From Mycobacterium sp. (GTDB lineage: Bacteria > Actinomycetota > Actinomycetes > Mycobacteriales > Mycobacteriaceae), in NCBI RefSeq assembly GCF_029961025.1, contig NZ_JASBVP010000019.1:1-33423 (forward strand): a stretch of 33,423 bases of DNA, read 5' to 3'. Below the pieces are notes generated by a model. That model was not told the DNA's origin and ran no database searches. It saw only the letters and a list, made by a program, of their open reading frames with translations. Every line of letters begins with the position of its first letter. Position 1 is the first letter of the stretch. Made by a program: the position numbers and the translations under genes. Positions 24,451-32,735 of this stretch are shown here, piece by piece.

Positions 24451-24554
24451 TCAGTGGACAACACAAAACCGCAGGTCACAGCGCATTCATCACCAGACCA
24501 GGGGGAACTACGGCTTAAACGGACAGTCAGGGCCTGACGATTGGCGGCGAGCTG

Positions 24555-25874
24555 TCACGACGCGGCCTGCCCCTCGTGGTCAACGAGCCCTGCAGTTGCT
24601 TCATCGAGGGCGTTATTCATGCGCCGGACCTGCAATCTCAGCAGGCTCTGGATCTCGTCGGCCCCTTGGGCAATCGACTTAGCTTTAGCCTCGATGCGGG
24701 CCAGCTCCCGCAGCGCATGACGAGCTTCGTCGATCGCGTTGGCGACGATACTCACGTCTACACCCGCGTCGCTAGCCACACCTAGCTTGAGAGCTGTGCG
24801 AGCCCAGCGGTAGGCGACTTCGAGAAGCTCGCCGCCATCGCCGAAACGGCAAAGCACCTTGTTTGCGTCGTAATCGTTGAATGCCCCAACCTCCTTGGCG
24901 AAGGCGTTGTGGTCCTTGGCAACCGCCACTGCGAACGTGGCTCCTCGATTAACCATCGATTCATCGAGCATGGCCAACACGCCGCGATCACCGCGCAGCG
25001 GCAAGGCAGTCGAACGCTTCTTGGCCTCAACGACGAAGCGTGAACCATCAGGGAGCTGAACGATGAAGTCGCCGCGCTTGGAGCGCCCAGTATCTCCGGC
25101 CTGGGTGCCGACCCGCTCTACGGTGTCGCCGTAAGCGTTGGCCAGGCGGCACAGTACCTCTTCGACCTCATCTTCGAAATCGAGACCCGACGCCGGTGAG
25201 TGGTGGCGTTCTTCGGCAGCCATCGCCCGGCCTACGATGAGTTCCCGAACGCCTTGAAGGGCTTGAAGAAACTCGGATTTTGCCGGCGCAACCTGAGCGG
25301 CGACGAGCGCGGAGAGGGTTCCATCCGCGCCGAAGTAGGACTCGACCATCTTGGCCAGCTTGGAGAGGTGGCTCCCTTCGTAAGCTGGATCGAAAGCGCG
25401 ATCGAGCTGGCTTTGTGTATCAGCTACCAGTTTGGCGATCCGGTATACACAGCTAGTGGCGAGGTCGGGGTTAAATGAGTCGCCAATCAGCTTGGCTAGC
25501 TCTACGCGGGCTTGCGCCACAACATTACTGGCAGCGCCGTGAGCCTGCTCGATGGACGCCGACAGGCGCGCGGATACCGACTCGGCGTGATCAGGGTCGA
25601 AGGTTGCATGGACGCGCTTCAGCAGATCGCTTTCGACAGCTCCCAGGGCTGCGTCGAAGCGCTGAGAGAGTTTGAGGAATTCCCGTTCGACAACCTCGAC
25701 TTGACCGGCGACTCCCATCACCCGAAGTCCAGTGACTCCAAGCGCGAGAACTCTGCAGGCCAGGCCTGCCCGGCTTCCATCAGGGACATCGGAGAAGAAG
25801 TCCAGCACCTCGGGGTCGGTGCATTCGAGATGCTCAATGCATAAGCTGGTTGCGGTCAGATAAATCTCGGGCAT
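24555..25874 (-). CDS. Coiled-coil PD-(D/E)XK nuclease (439 aa)
   Basis: Last gene of the defence-like block. Residues about 60-220 are helical and coiled-coil-like. A restriction-endonuclease-type core follows: E234 in FEDEVEEVL, D269 in SKRGDFIVQL, then E283-A-K285 in RFVVEAKKRS, a D...ExK active site. The C-terminus is again helical (EARHALRELARIEAKAKSI). I chose the ATG at 25874 after AAAGGACC; one at 25904 would add ten residues. It lies 93 bases after the HerA-type gene, same strand. It may be the DNA-cutting effector or a subunit loaded by the ATPase. I do not recognise a named family. Confidence 0.75.
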   Translation of the reverse strand: MPEIYLTATSLCIEHLECTDPEVLDFFSDVPDGSRAGLACRVLALGVTGLRVMGVAGQVEVVEREFLKLSQRFDAALGAVESDLLKRVHATFDPDHAESVSARLSASIEQAHGAASNVVAQARVELAKLIGDSFNPDLATSCVYRIAKLVADTQSQLDRAFDPAYEGSHLSKLAKMVESYFGADGTLSALVAAQVAPAKSEFLQALQGVRELIVGRAMAAEERHHSPASGLDFEDEVEEVLCRLANAYGDTVERVGTQAGDTGRSKRGDFIVQLPDGSRFVVEAKKRSTALPLRGDRGVLAMLDESMVNRGATFAVAVAKDHNAFAKEVGAFNDYDANKVLCRFGDGGELLEVAYRWARTALKLGVASDAGVDVSIVANAIDEARHALRELARIEAKAKSIAQGADEIQSLLRLQVRRMNNALDEATAGLVDHEGQAAS

Positions 25875-25967
25875 AGTAACTGGTCCTTTCGGTGTCGGGC
25901 GCATTTTTCCATGCGCTTCACCGGAAGGTTCCAGCCCAACAATGCAAGTTCGACGCTTGATCCTGGT

Positions 25968-27821
25968 TCAGTCGATCATTCGGAGACGGCACGGCGTCGG
26001 ATCGATGGCGGCAAGCAGTGGCCGCGCCATGTGAGTGAACGACACCACCGCTTGCCCGGGAGCAAGCGCAGGAAGGCGACGCCACTGGCCGTCGTCGACG
26101 CCAGGAATCACATGCCGCAGGGTACGGATGACAGCCTCATCGCTGATCTTATGCAAGACGTGATTGTTAACCAGACCGAGGACTTCCCGCGGCAAGTGTT
26201 GCGGTAACTGCGTCACGAAGGCTAGGGCAAGCCAGCGCTTGCGACCGCGTTTTGCGATCCGCGAGACCTGCTCGAAAAGGATCGGCATCTTGGCGATTCG
26301 ATCGGCGGACAGGAATTCGTGGGCCTCCTCGATAATTACGATCACCTTGCGCGGCTGCCCGACCGCACCTCGGCGTTCCCATTCCTGGTATGCGTCATCT
26401 TGAGCGCGCTGGATGTTTCGCAACATGTCAGCGATGACGATATTGTTGATGGTTGGCGAGTCGGTACCTGAAAGGTCGATGATAGAGACTTGGCCGGGGC
26501 GTAAGAGCGCCCCGTAGCGGAGCGCCGGATAGCGTGGCTGGTCGAAGATACGCATGCGGTGCAATCGCCACAGGCGCGCCAACGTCGCCCGCCAGCTGAC
26601 AGCGTGTTGCGGCTTGGTGGCGTTAACTCGCTTGAGGATTGCCGCCATCGCCTGAGCGCCCTGGAATTCACGGTTGTAAAGATCGAGGTCATCCGTGCTG
26701 GCGTGGTCGGCGACGGCAAGGAACACGCTTGCGAGATCGATGACCTTAGACAAGGTAAGGGTAGGGTAACCCTCCTCGAACTCGTTGAGTTCCAACACCT
26801 GACGCTCTTGTTCGGCGTTAGTGGGATAGATCTTTAGATCGCGCAGCACCTGCTTGGCCACATCGACAGTCCGAAAGAAACGCTCCTGCTGGGCATCAGT
26901 CATGTTGACGATCTCGGCCACGGTGTAGGGCGAGAGGGCCGGGAAAGACAGTCCGAACTCCGTGCGATGTGGATGGTTCGGGTGGGCAGTGTCGGTGCCG
27001 ACCAAATGGAACAGGTGGGTGTTGGGAACACCCACCGGCTTCATGCCACGACGTTCGAGGGCAGCCAGCATAGCGTCGTCTTCGGTCGGCTCTCCGATAT
27101 GCACGTACTCGCCCTCGGTGTCGAGTAGGACGACGGCGATCCCCGCCGCCTGAGCCTCGGCGATGAGCCTGCTGATAGTGGTTGATTTTCCTCCACCAGT
27201 GGTTCCCAGCACACCAAGGTGGCGTGGCAGCACGGATTTTCGATCGGAGGGTATACCGATAGTGACATCCGGGTCACCCATTAACACACCGAGTTGAAGA
27301 TCGCCGTCCGGATGAAGCGCGGCAAGTTTTTCTTTGGGAGTCAGCACATGCACAGGACTGTTTGGGAGCGGGCGGAAGCGAGGTGGAACGACGCGGCCGT
27401 CCAGCTCTTCGCCTAGCAGTTCTACCTGGACGCGTCCGTGGTATCGAGGCATGAGGATGCCGCCGCGCACGCTCGTCGTGACGATGACGTTTGCGTCGGC
27501 GCGCAACCCGTCAGGCTCCGCAAAGGGACCCGAGGTAACAATCCCTAGATAGCGCCTTCCATCGTCAGACGTGATACGGACCATCGCCTGGATAGGCACC
27601 GCCTGAATGGTCTCTTTGGGCAGCAGGACGGTCACAGAGCCGTCCTGGGCGCCGGGAGTGTCAAACATGGTGCGACCAACAGCCCCCTTGGCCTCTTCAG
27701 GCTCGTTGTACCGCGAAACGTCGGTGATCGGCTCGAGGAATTCCCTGGGTAGTCGGGTGAGATCCCCGTCATTAGCGGGCTCGAGGTCGCCTTGTGATCG
27801 GGAGGGTGATGGATCGGACAT
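25968..27821 (-). CDS. HerA-type DNA-translocating ATPase (617 aa)
   Basis: N-terminal beta-rich HAS-barrel-like region (about 60-150), then a FtsK/HerA ATPase domain. Walker A is G206TTGGGKST214, Walker B 493-503 (VIVIIEEAHEF), and the TQLPQHLPREVLGLVNNHVLHKI block (539-559) is characteristic of HerA/DUF87 proteins. HerA hexamers pump double-stranded DNA and work with NurA nucleases; in bacteria they also serve in antiviral systems. A strong AAAGGAG site precedes the ATG and the gap to the NurA-like gene is 27 bases. The active site appears complete. Confidence 0.88.
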   Translation of the reverse strand: MSDPSPSRSQGDLEPANDGDLTRLPREFLEPITDVSRYNEPEEAKGAVGRTMFDTPGAQDGSVTVLLPKETIQAVPIQAMVRITSDDGRRYLGIVTSGPFAEPDGLRADANVIVTTSVRGGILMPRYHGRVQVELLGEELDGRVVPPRFRPLPNSPVHVLTPKEKLAALHPDGDLQLGVLMGDPDVTIGIPSDRKSVLPRHLGVLGTTGGGKSTTISRLIAEAQAAGIAVVLLDTEGEYVHIGEPTEDDAMLAALERRGMKPVGVPNTHLFHLVGTDTAHPNHPHRTEFGLSFPALSPYTVAEIVNMTDAQQERFFRTVDVAKQVLRDLKIYPTNAEQERQVLELNEFEEGYPTLTLSKVIDLASVFLAVADHASTDDLDLYNREFQGAQAMAAILKRVNATKPQHAVSWRATLARLWRLHRMRIFDQPRYPALRYGALLRPGQVSIIDLSGTDSPTINNIVIADMLRNIQRAQDDAYQEWERRGAVGQPRKVIVIIEEAHEFLSADRIAKMPILFEQVSRIAKRGRKRWLALAFVTQLPQHLPREVLGLVNNHVLHKISDEAVIRTLRHVIPGVDDGQWRRLPALAPGQAVVSFTHMARPLLAAIDPTPCRLRMID

Positions 27822-27848
27822 TCGGTACTACTCCTTTATCAGCTTGCC

Positions 27849-29054
27849 TCAGGTCTCCGGGGGCAGCGGCTCGTTGCGAGCGGCGTAGGCGGCTTGTATT
27901 GGCCCCAGAAACTCCTCGCGACCGAAAGCCGCGGTACAGAACTGCTTAGCCATGTCGAGAAGCATGGGATAGCCGCGGTGCTCCTGGATGACCGCGTCAG
28001 CGAGGGCGATGGACGCCGCCTGGGCGCACAGCTCTTCCTCGGCGGGTCCGTAGAAAACATAAGGCGGGGCCTGGCTGGAGGCCCGGAAGACGCCGACGGC
28101 GACGGCTTCACCCGCGTTTCCAACAAATTCCTTCGCCCGCCGTAGGCGCTGTCCGCGCAGGTGGCCTTTGTTGACCATGTCCTCGATGTAGGTGCGCAGC
28201 TTGTGAATAACCGCGAATTCCAAGGGAGCGAGCGCCCGACCGATCGTAAGCAAGCCGCGATGGCCCCGGCTTGGGACGAAGATAAACCTTCGGTGATCCG
28301 TCAGGAGTTCTTCGAGGACATCCAAGCTCGGCAAGACCAGGTCCATGGCGCCTGCCCCGGTTAACAGTTCGTAGGGAGCAGGGCTGCCTCTGCCCATCCT
28401 CCAGTCGGCGCCCGACAGCCGAGTCAGCACTGCCCTTTCCGCGTAGGAGGTGATACCGCGCCGGCCTAGCTCGGTGAGCTGGTCACGGGCGTCATCAGGC
28501 CCCCGTGGTGAGTGTGCGTCACGGAGATCCAGTAGCTGACGGGCGAGCTCAACCGCGTTGACGGGCGACCCTTGCAGGTCCCGCCGGTACAGGCGATGGG
28601 CCCAGGTGCCCTCGTCACCGTGGTAGCCCACGAGTGCGATACCGATCTGAATGATTGTGAGCGCCAGGGATTCATGAACCTGGACCGTGCTGTCGCAGGC
28701 GTCGACGTGGCCCGCGAAGAGGGTGCCCCGGTGGATCTTCTCGAGTTCACTCAGATCCACCGGCCAAAATCCACCAAGAGGCGGGGCACTTGGGCGACTT
28801 CGATCACGGAGCTCTGGAAGAATGGTGGATCGGATTGCCGCTGCCGCCCGGTCCTCCTGCGCAAGGGCTTGACCGATATGGGTGTCGAGTTCGAGGCGCT
28901 CGTAAAGGCCTTGCAGGTCGGTGCCACTATGCCAGGTGGTTAGGTCGAGGACAACTTCCAGCGGCTCGCCGAAAGCTTTGGCGAAGCCGGACGAGCCGAC
29001 ACCATTCAATGGGGCGAGGTCCCCAGACTCGGGAGTCTCGTGCTCGTCCATCAT
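27849..29054 (-). CDS. NurA-like nuclease, HerA partner (401 aa)
   Basis: Residues 114-150 (FAGHVDACDST followed by a long hydrophobic strand-helix, ALTIIQIGIALVGY) look like the first NurA motif with its catalytic acidic residues (D118, D121). A late segment (HRGLLTIGRALAPLEFAVIHKL) fits the barrel core. The strongest support is position: directly before the HerA-type gene, 27 bases apart, the standard NurA-HerA pairing. NurA degrades DNA ends in step with HerA translocation. Family membership is tentative; a different HerA-associated nuclease or adaptor is possible. Confidence 0.6.
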   Translation of the reverse strand: MMDEHETPESGDLAPLNGVGSSGFAKAFGEPLEVVLDLTTWHSGTDLQGLYERLELDTHIGQALAQEDRAAAAIRSTILPELRDRSRPSAPPLGGFWPVDLSELEKIHRGTLFAGHVDACDSTVQVHESLALTIIQIGIALVGYHGDEGTWAHRLYRRDLQGSPVNAVELARQLLDLRDAHSPRGPDDARDQLTELGRRGITSYAERAVLTRLSGADWRMGRGSPAPYELLTGAGAMDLVLPSLDVLEELLTDHRRFIFVPSRGHRGLLTIGRALAPLEFAVIHKLRTYIEDMVNKGHLRGQRLRRAKEFVGNAGEAVAVGVFRASSQAPPYVFYGPAEEELCAQAASIALADAVIQEHRGYPMLLDMAKQFCTAAFGREEFLGPIQAAYAARNEPLPPET

Positions 29055-29125
29055 TTCTCATTTCTCGTGCGGCTACGTCTCCCCGTCGCTTAGGAGGTTC
29101 CGACAGGGAATCAGAACTTCGACGG

Positions 29126-30235
29126 TCATCGGTCAAAGAACCCTGGTCGAATGCCCAGCGCAGCGAGCGCTCCCGTGGCCCGCACCTGCGCAGCTTCTGC
29201 CGGAATGTCGAAGGCTTCCGCCAGCTCCGCAGCCGCAGCCGCTACACACTCCGAATAGGTGCCTCGCAAAGGCTTTGCCCGCAGCATGTTCAGCACATCA
29301 TCCCACGGAGCGAGCAGCTCCAACGCGTAGATTGAGGCGCCTTCTTCGGCTCGGAGGGTTGTTTCTGCGGCTCCCCCGTGATCGTCACGATGCAGCATGT
29401 GGGTGTGCACACCCAGCGGCACCCTTGCCAAGATGGCGCGGGCGCGATCCGCGTCGGTGGGCAGACGGTGCCCGTCGATGACGTCGAGCAGCTCGGGCGC
29501 GTCACGCATCACCCGCTGGCGGGGCACAAAGTAGTCGAGCAGTAGGTGGCCGTGCTCGTGTGCGAGAGTAAACCGACGCTCAGGTTCAGGGAGGGTGCCG
29601 TCGACAAAAATCGCGGCGTGGCCGCGCCAGGCGATTAGTAGTCCGCGTAGCCATCCCACGCCGTCGGGAAGGGGCGGCACGCCGCGCTCCTCCAACCATT
29701 CGTTGACAGCAGCGAGATGGAGCTGTTTCAAAGACACGACCATGGCTGGCGATGTCCACACCACCGCTGCTTGAACATCACGTCGTTCCCGGACGTCAGA
29801 CGGCGTTGCTTCCCACGTTGCAGCCGCAAGCTCCCGTGGGCCACTAGGCGCAGGGCCGACCGGGAGTTGCTCGGCGACCACATCCCGTGCTGCCGCGAGC
29901 ATCCCGGTCAAACTCGGCTGGGTCTCATTTGGTGCGGTGGCGCGACGCTGGCTCAATGCGGCGAGCACACCCGCTTCCCGGAGCACGGCCGCCAGTGCGT
30001 CAGGATCAGTGTTGACGTAGCCAGCGATCTCCGTCACATCGGTTAAAAAACGGTCAGGGCGGGGTGCACGGCTGAGCAGCAACCGCTGGTGTGATGCCGC
30101 TGCCAGTCCGAGGCGCTCCGGTATCCACCGGTCAGCCCCGGGGGTCGCCGACAACCACCCCGCGAGGAAGCCGGGATAATCCTGAAGAGCGCGAATGACA
30201 GGGCCAAGGTCAGTCGGCTTTGTCGAGCTGGCCAC
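29126..30235 (-). CDS. ImmA/IrrE-type zinc metallopeptidase (369 aa)
   Basis: H226-E-H-G-H230 in RFTLAHEHGHLLLDY is the HExxH zinc site. The later EEGASIYALELLAPW (297-311) supplies the usual third-ligand helix of the ImmA/IrrE (DUF955) family. The first 150 residues form a helical part that I cannot assign. Family members cut repressors or regulators in response to DNA damage or phage. The GTG start overlaps the sigma-like gene by 26 bases, which hints that the two act together, for instance by controlled cleavage of the sigma-like protein. Confidence 0.8.
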   Translation of the reverse strand: MASSTKPTDLGPVIRALQDYPGFLAGWLSATPGADRWIPERLGLAAASHQRLLLSRAPRPDRFLTDVTEIAGYVNTDPDALAAVLREAGVLAALSQRRATAPNETQPSLTGMLAAARDVVAEQLPVGPAPSGPRELAAATWEATPSDVRERRDVQAAVVWTSPAMVVSLKQLHLAAVNEWLEERGVPPLPDGVGWLRGLLIAWRGHAAIFVDGTLPEPERRFTLAHEHGHLLLDYFVPRQRVMRDAPELLDVIDGHRLPTDADRARAILARVPLGVHTHMLHRDDHGGAAETTLRAEEGASIYALELLAPWDDVLNMLRAKPLRGTYSECVAAAAAELAEAFDIPAEAAQVRATGALAALGIRPGFFDR

Positions 30236-30848
30236 GGATCACCCCCAATTTTTTCTTCAAGCGGTCTTTGTGCCGCTTTACTTCCTTGGCCTGCATGGCG
30301 ACAGGTAGGTGCGCGATCCCAAGGACTTCGGCATAAGAGCTTGTGCTGCGGACTCCGTCCGCCAGCAGCTCGATCAGCCGACGGTCCTGCGCATCGAAGC
30401 TGGCGATGTGGGCGCCGGCGCGTGCCGTTAGTGAGCGCGCCATGTCAAAGGGATCCATATCGTCCAACACTTTCTGTTCTACGTTTACGTTCCGGTCGGC
30501 GCCGACGACTTCGACTACATCGCTGTCGGGTACTTCGTGACGACGTAACCGGGCGCGGGCGTCGCGTTCGTTTTTTATGTCCCCGCTGATGTCTTGCCAC
30601 AGGAAGGCGAGCAGCGGCCCACGCTCTGGCTGCCACCGGCTGGGATCATGGAGATACCGGGCGATGCTTAATCCGATCAGGGAGTTGACCGAGTGCGGGT
30701 CCGGCAGTTCCGTTCGAGCGAAGCGCCGCTGCAAGGCGGGCAAAAGCAGCTGGGCCATGCGATGTGCAGCCGAAGAGCGATCGCGACCGATCACGAGCGC
30801 GTCGTGTAAATGCTGCAAGACAGCCGGGTCTGGGTCAGCCTCGCTCAT
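30210..30848 (-). CDS. Sigma-factor-like regulator (212 aa)
   Basis: Layout recalls sigma-70 family proteins: a region-2-like helical part (NSLIGLSIARYLHDPSRW, ERGPLLAFLWQDISGDIKNE) and a C-terminal region-4-like HTH (FDAQDRRLIELLADGVRSTS, YAEVLGI) ending in a basic helix (KEVKRHKDRLKKKLG). The ATG at 30848 lies 14 bases inside the end of the methyltransferase gene; a longer start would overlap it further. It may direct transcription of the downstream effector genes. A non-transcriptional DNA-binding role cannot be excluded. Confidence 0.65.
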   Translation of the reverse strand: MSEADPDPAVLQHLHDALVIGRDRSSAAHRMAQLLLPALQRRFARTELPDPHSVNSLIGLSIARYLHDPSRWQPERGPLLAFLWQDISGDIKNERDARARLRRHEVPDSDVVEVVGADRNVNVEQKVLDDMDPFDMARSLTARAGAHIASFDAQDRRLIELLADGVRSTSSYAEVLGIAHLPVAMQAKEVKRHKDRLKKKLGVIRGQLDKAD

Positions 30849-32205
30849 TTGGTACCTGGGGGCGACGTAGAACGAGGACATACTCGGTGCGCATTCGCTG
30901 GCCAAACGCGGATGGGAGGTATGGCATTACACGGCGATGGTCGTGGATTGTCCGCTCTCGCCAGTCCACAAACTCAAGCCGTTTACGGCGGGGAGCCGCA
31001 CCTGCCAGTTCTGCTAGAAGGCGGTGCGTCGGGATCGCCACCCGTCTGAGGTTCGACGGGCAAATGACAAGCACAACATACCCGCCAGGACGAATCACCC
31101 GAGCACACTCGTTGAGGACCTTCTGCATGTCCCGGAAGTACCGGTACACGATCCACGCTCGGCGCGGCTCTCCCTTCAAGCTGTCGACCACCTCGTCGAT
31201 CGCTGCCACCCCAGTGGCCGTCGGCATGGGATGTTCGGGCGTGGCCTCGGCTAGCGGCGCCCTTTCGCTGCCGACATATTCACGTCCGAGAATGCGGTAC
31301 TGCTCGACAGTGGCGGACAGCACTTCCGGCATCCATGCCACTGCAAACATGTGAGCTCTCGTGTAGTCCAGAGCCGAGCAGTATGGAGGTGAGGTGAAGA
31401 CCATATCGACGTGGTCATCCGGCATGTCGAGCATGCGGGCGTCTCCGCCGATCACCGACACGTCCGGCACTGAAATTCCATTGACGCTGAGCTGATCTCG
31501 ATACTCCGCCATCATGCGGCGTGCTCGAGCCATTCGCACCGCAAAGCGCCCGATACAGCCCGGGTCGCACTCCCACTCCCGGTAATGGTGTCGGGAGTGG
31601 ACGAGGTCTCGGGCGTTCGCAACCGATGTTCGGGCCACGATCAGTGACGAGAAGCATAGCCACAAAAGGTCCGCTACATCAGGATCGGTGCCCACTTGGA
31701 AAATAGCCTCTCGAATGCGGGCGAGATCGGCCGCGACCTCCGGACGAAACCAGCGTTCACAGCCAGGAAGCTCGGGGCGCCACGTATCGTCTAGTCGACC
31801 ACGGTGAAGCAATCGAGCAACTTCCGCGATGCTCTTGTCGAGGGCATTTAGATCGAGTGGCGTTGCCTTCACCTTGGTAATCAGGCGGGCCAACGGGTCA
31901 ATGTCGGCGCCCCGTGCCACCCGCCCAAGCAGGCAAGCCTCGACCATCGCCGTACCGCTGCCCGACATTGGATCGAGCACGACGTCGCCTGGTCGGCTGA
32001 AACTCCGGAGAGCCCACGCCACGAGCGGTGGCGGGCACCTGGCCGCAAAGGCATGAAGGCCATGGGTGGCATAGAGGTTGCCAGCTGCACTGAAGCTCAG
32101 GTCGCTCGGTGCCGGGAGCGCGTCCAGAGCATCCGCCGCCGGATTCGGCGTCTTGGCGCTTCGTTCTGCGCCCACGACACCCTCTCGAGAGCCGTCGCAA
32201 TTCAT
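30835..32205 (-). CDS. SAM-dependent DNA methyltransferase (456 aa)
   Basis: Motif I is D78PMSGSGT85 (cofactor binding), preceded by a motif-X-like segment (YATHGLHAFAARCPPPLV). The catalytic motif IV is TSPPY at 271-275, typical of N4-cytosine or N6-adenine methylases. Motifs X-I-IV are in that order with a large insert (about 110-260) that probably recognises DNA. ATG 32205 is chosen; a TTG at 32301 would add 32 unconserved-looking residues. First gene of the block, overlapping the next by 14 bases. Likely marks self DNA against the nucleases encoded downstream. Confidence 0.85.
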   Translation of the reverse strand: MNCDGSREGVVGAERSAKTPNPAADALDALPAPSDLSFSAAGNLYATHGLHAFAARCPPPLVAWALRSFSRPGDVVLDPMSGSGTAMVEACLLGRVARGADIDPLARLITKVKATPLDLNALDKSIAEVARLLHRGRLDDTWRPELPGCERWFRPEVAADLARIREAIFQVGTDPDVADLLWLCFSSLIVARTSVANARDLVHSRHHYREWECDPGCIGRFAVRMARARRMMAEYRDQLSVNGISVPDVSVIGGDARMLDMPDDHVDMVFTSPPYCSALDYTRAHMFAVAWMPEVLSATVEQYRILGREYVGSERAPLAEATPEHPMPTATGVAAIDEVVDSLKGEPRRAWIVYRYFRDMQKVLNECARVIRPGGYVVLVICPSNLRRVAIPTHRLLAELAGAAPRRKRLEFVDWRERTIHDHRRVMPYLPSAFGQRMRTEYVLVLRRPQVPNERG

Positions 32206-32599
32206 CAAAACCCTGCCTGGACTCCCTGACCCGCCCACCATGCAGCCGCAGACTTGCGGTTCACCGCGCCACGCCTCTGCCGGTGGAAGTCCACATACCA
32301 ACTACGTTCGACTCAGCGATGCCGGGCGGGTTGGAACCCCTCGATCGTATTGCCAACAGCGTAGATCCCACCACTGTGCAACGTTCCTTGTAGAGTGGGT
32401 GGTATCGCCGAAGATCAAAGCGGAAATGTTGCGTCGTCAAGACCTCGATCGATGTTTCCTTCTGTTGTCAGTCGGCGGTTGACATGGCCACCCAATTTAT
32501 ATCAGTGCGATGTCTGCAACAGTGAGCGGCGGTGTACGAACCGGAACGGCCAGCTTCCTAGCGACCCTTTGTCGCTAGGTGAACAATAGCGCGTTGGTT
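32206..32599. other. Upstream region of the methyltransferase block, no gene
   Basis: About 390 bases, mixed composition with some AT-rich patches. It must hold the promoter of the minus-strand block, but I cannot point to a convincing -10/-35. A perfect 9-bp inverted repeat lies at 32557-32579. Confidence 0.5.
32557..32579. repeat. Perfect 9-bp inverted repeat
   Basis: CCTAGCGAC and GTCGCTAGG around a five-base loop. It is just upstream of the IS1380-family relic and may be part of that element's end or an isolated hairpin. No T-tract follows. Confidence 0.6.
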
Positions 32600-32735
32600 T
32601 CTCGAGTGAAGGTCTCGGCGGACGGCGAAGGGGTGGTGTCGCCGCCGGGGTGGGGATGTTGCGTGAGTTGGCCGAGCTGACCGGGCTGTCTGCGCAGTTC
32701 ACCCCAGCGTTGGCCGACACCTATAACCCCGCAGC
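32600..32735 (+). pseudogene. IS1380-family transposase relic (N-terminus only)
   Basis: Reads RVKVSADGEGVVS, then after a frameshift VGMLRELAELTGLSAQFTPALADTY, the well-conserved start of IS1380-type transposases. It ends abruptly near 32735; the remaining roughly 400 residues are missing. A relic, with no sign of activity. Confidence 0.65.

Larger units (their letters stand above)
22546..24520 (+). mobile_element. IS1634-family element, apparently intact
   Basis: Terminal inverted repeats of about 20 bases: CTTTAGTCCGTAGTTCCCCC at 22546-22565 and GGGGGAACTACGGCTTAAAC at 24501-24520 (16/20 matching after complementing). One long transposase gene fills it. A target duplication is not evident, and the istB sequence does not resume on the right, so an adjacent deletion probably occurred. 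Confidence 0.85.

Noticed and set aside
32206..32301. TTG-started 32-residue extension of the methyltransferase
   Set aside because: Gly/Cys-rich with no motif; ATG 32205 is the simpler start.
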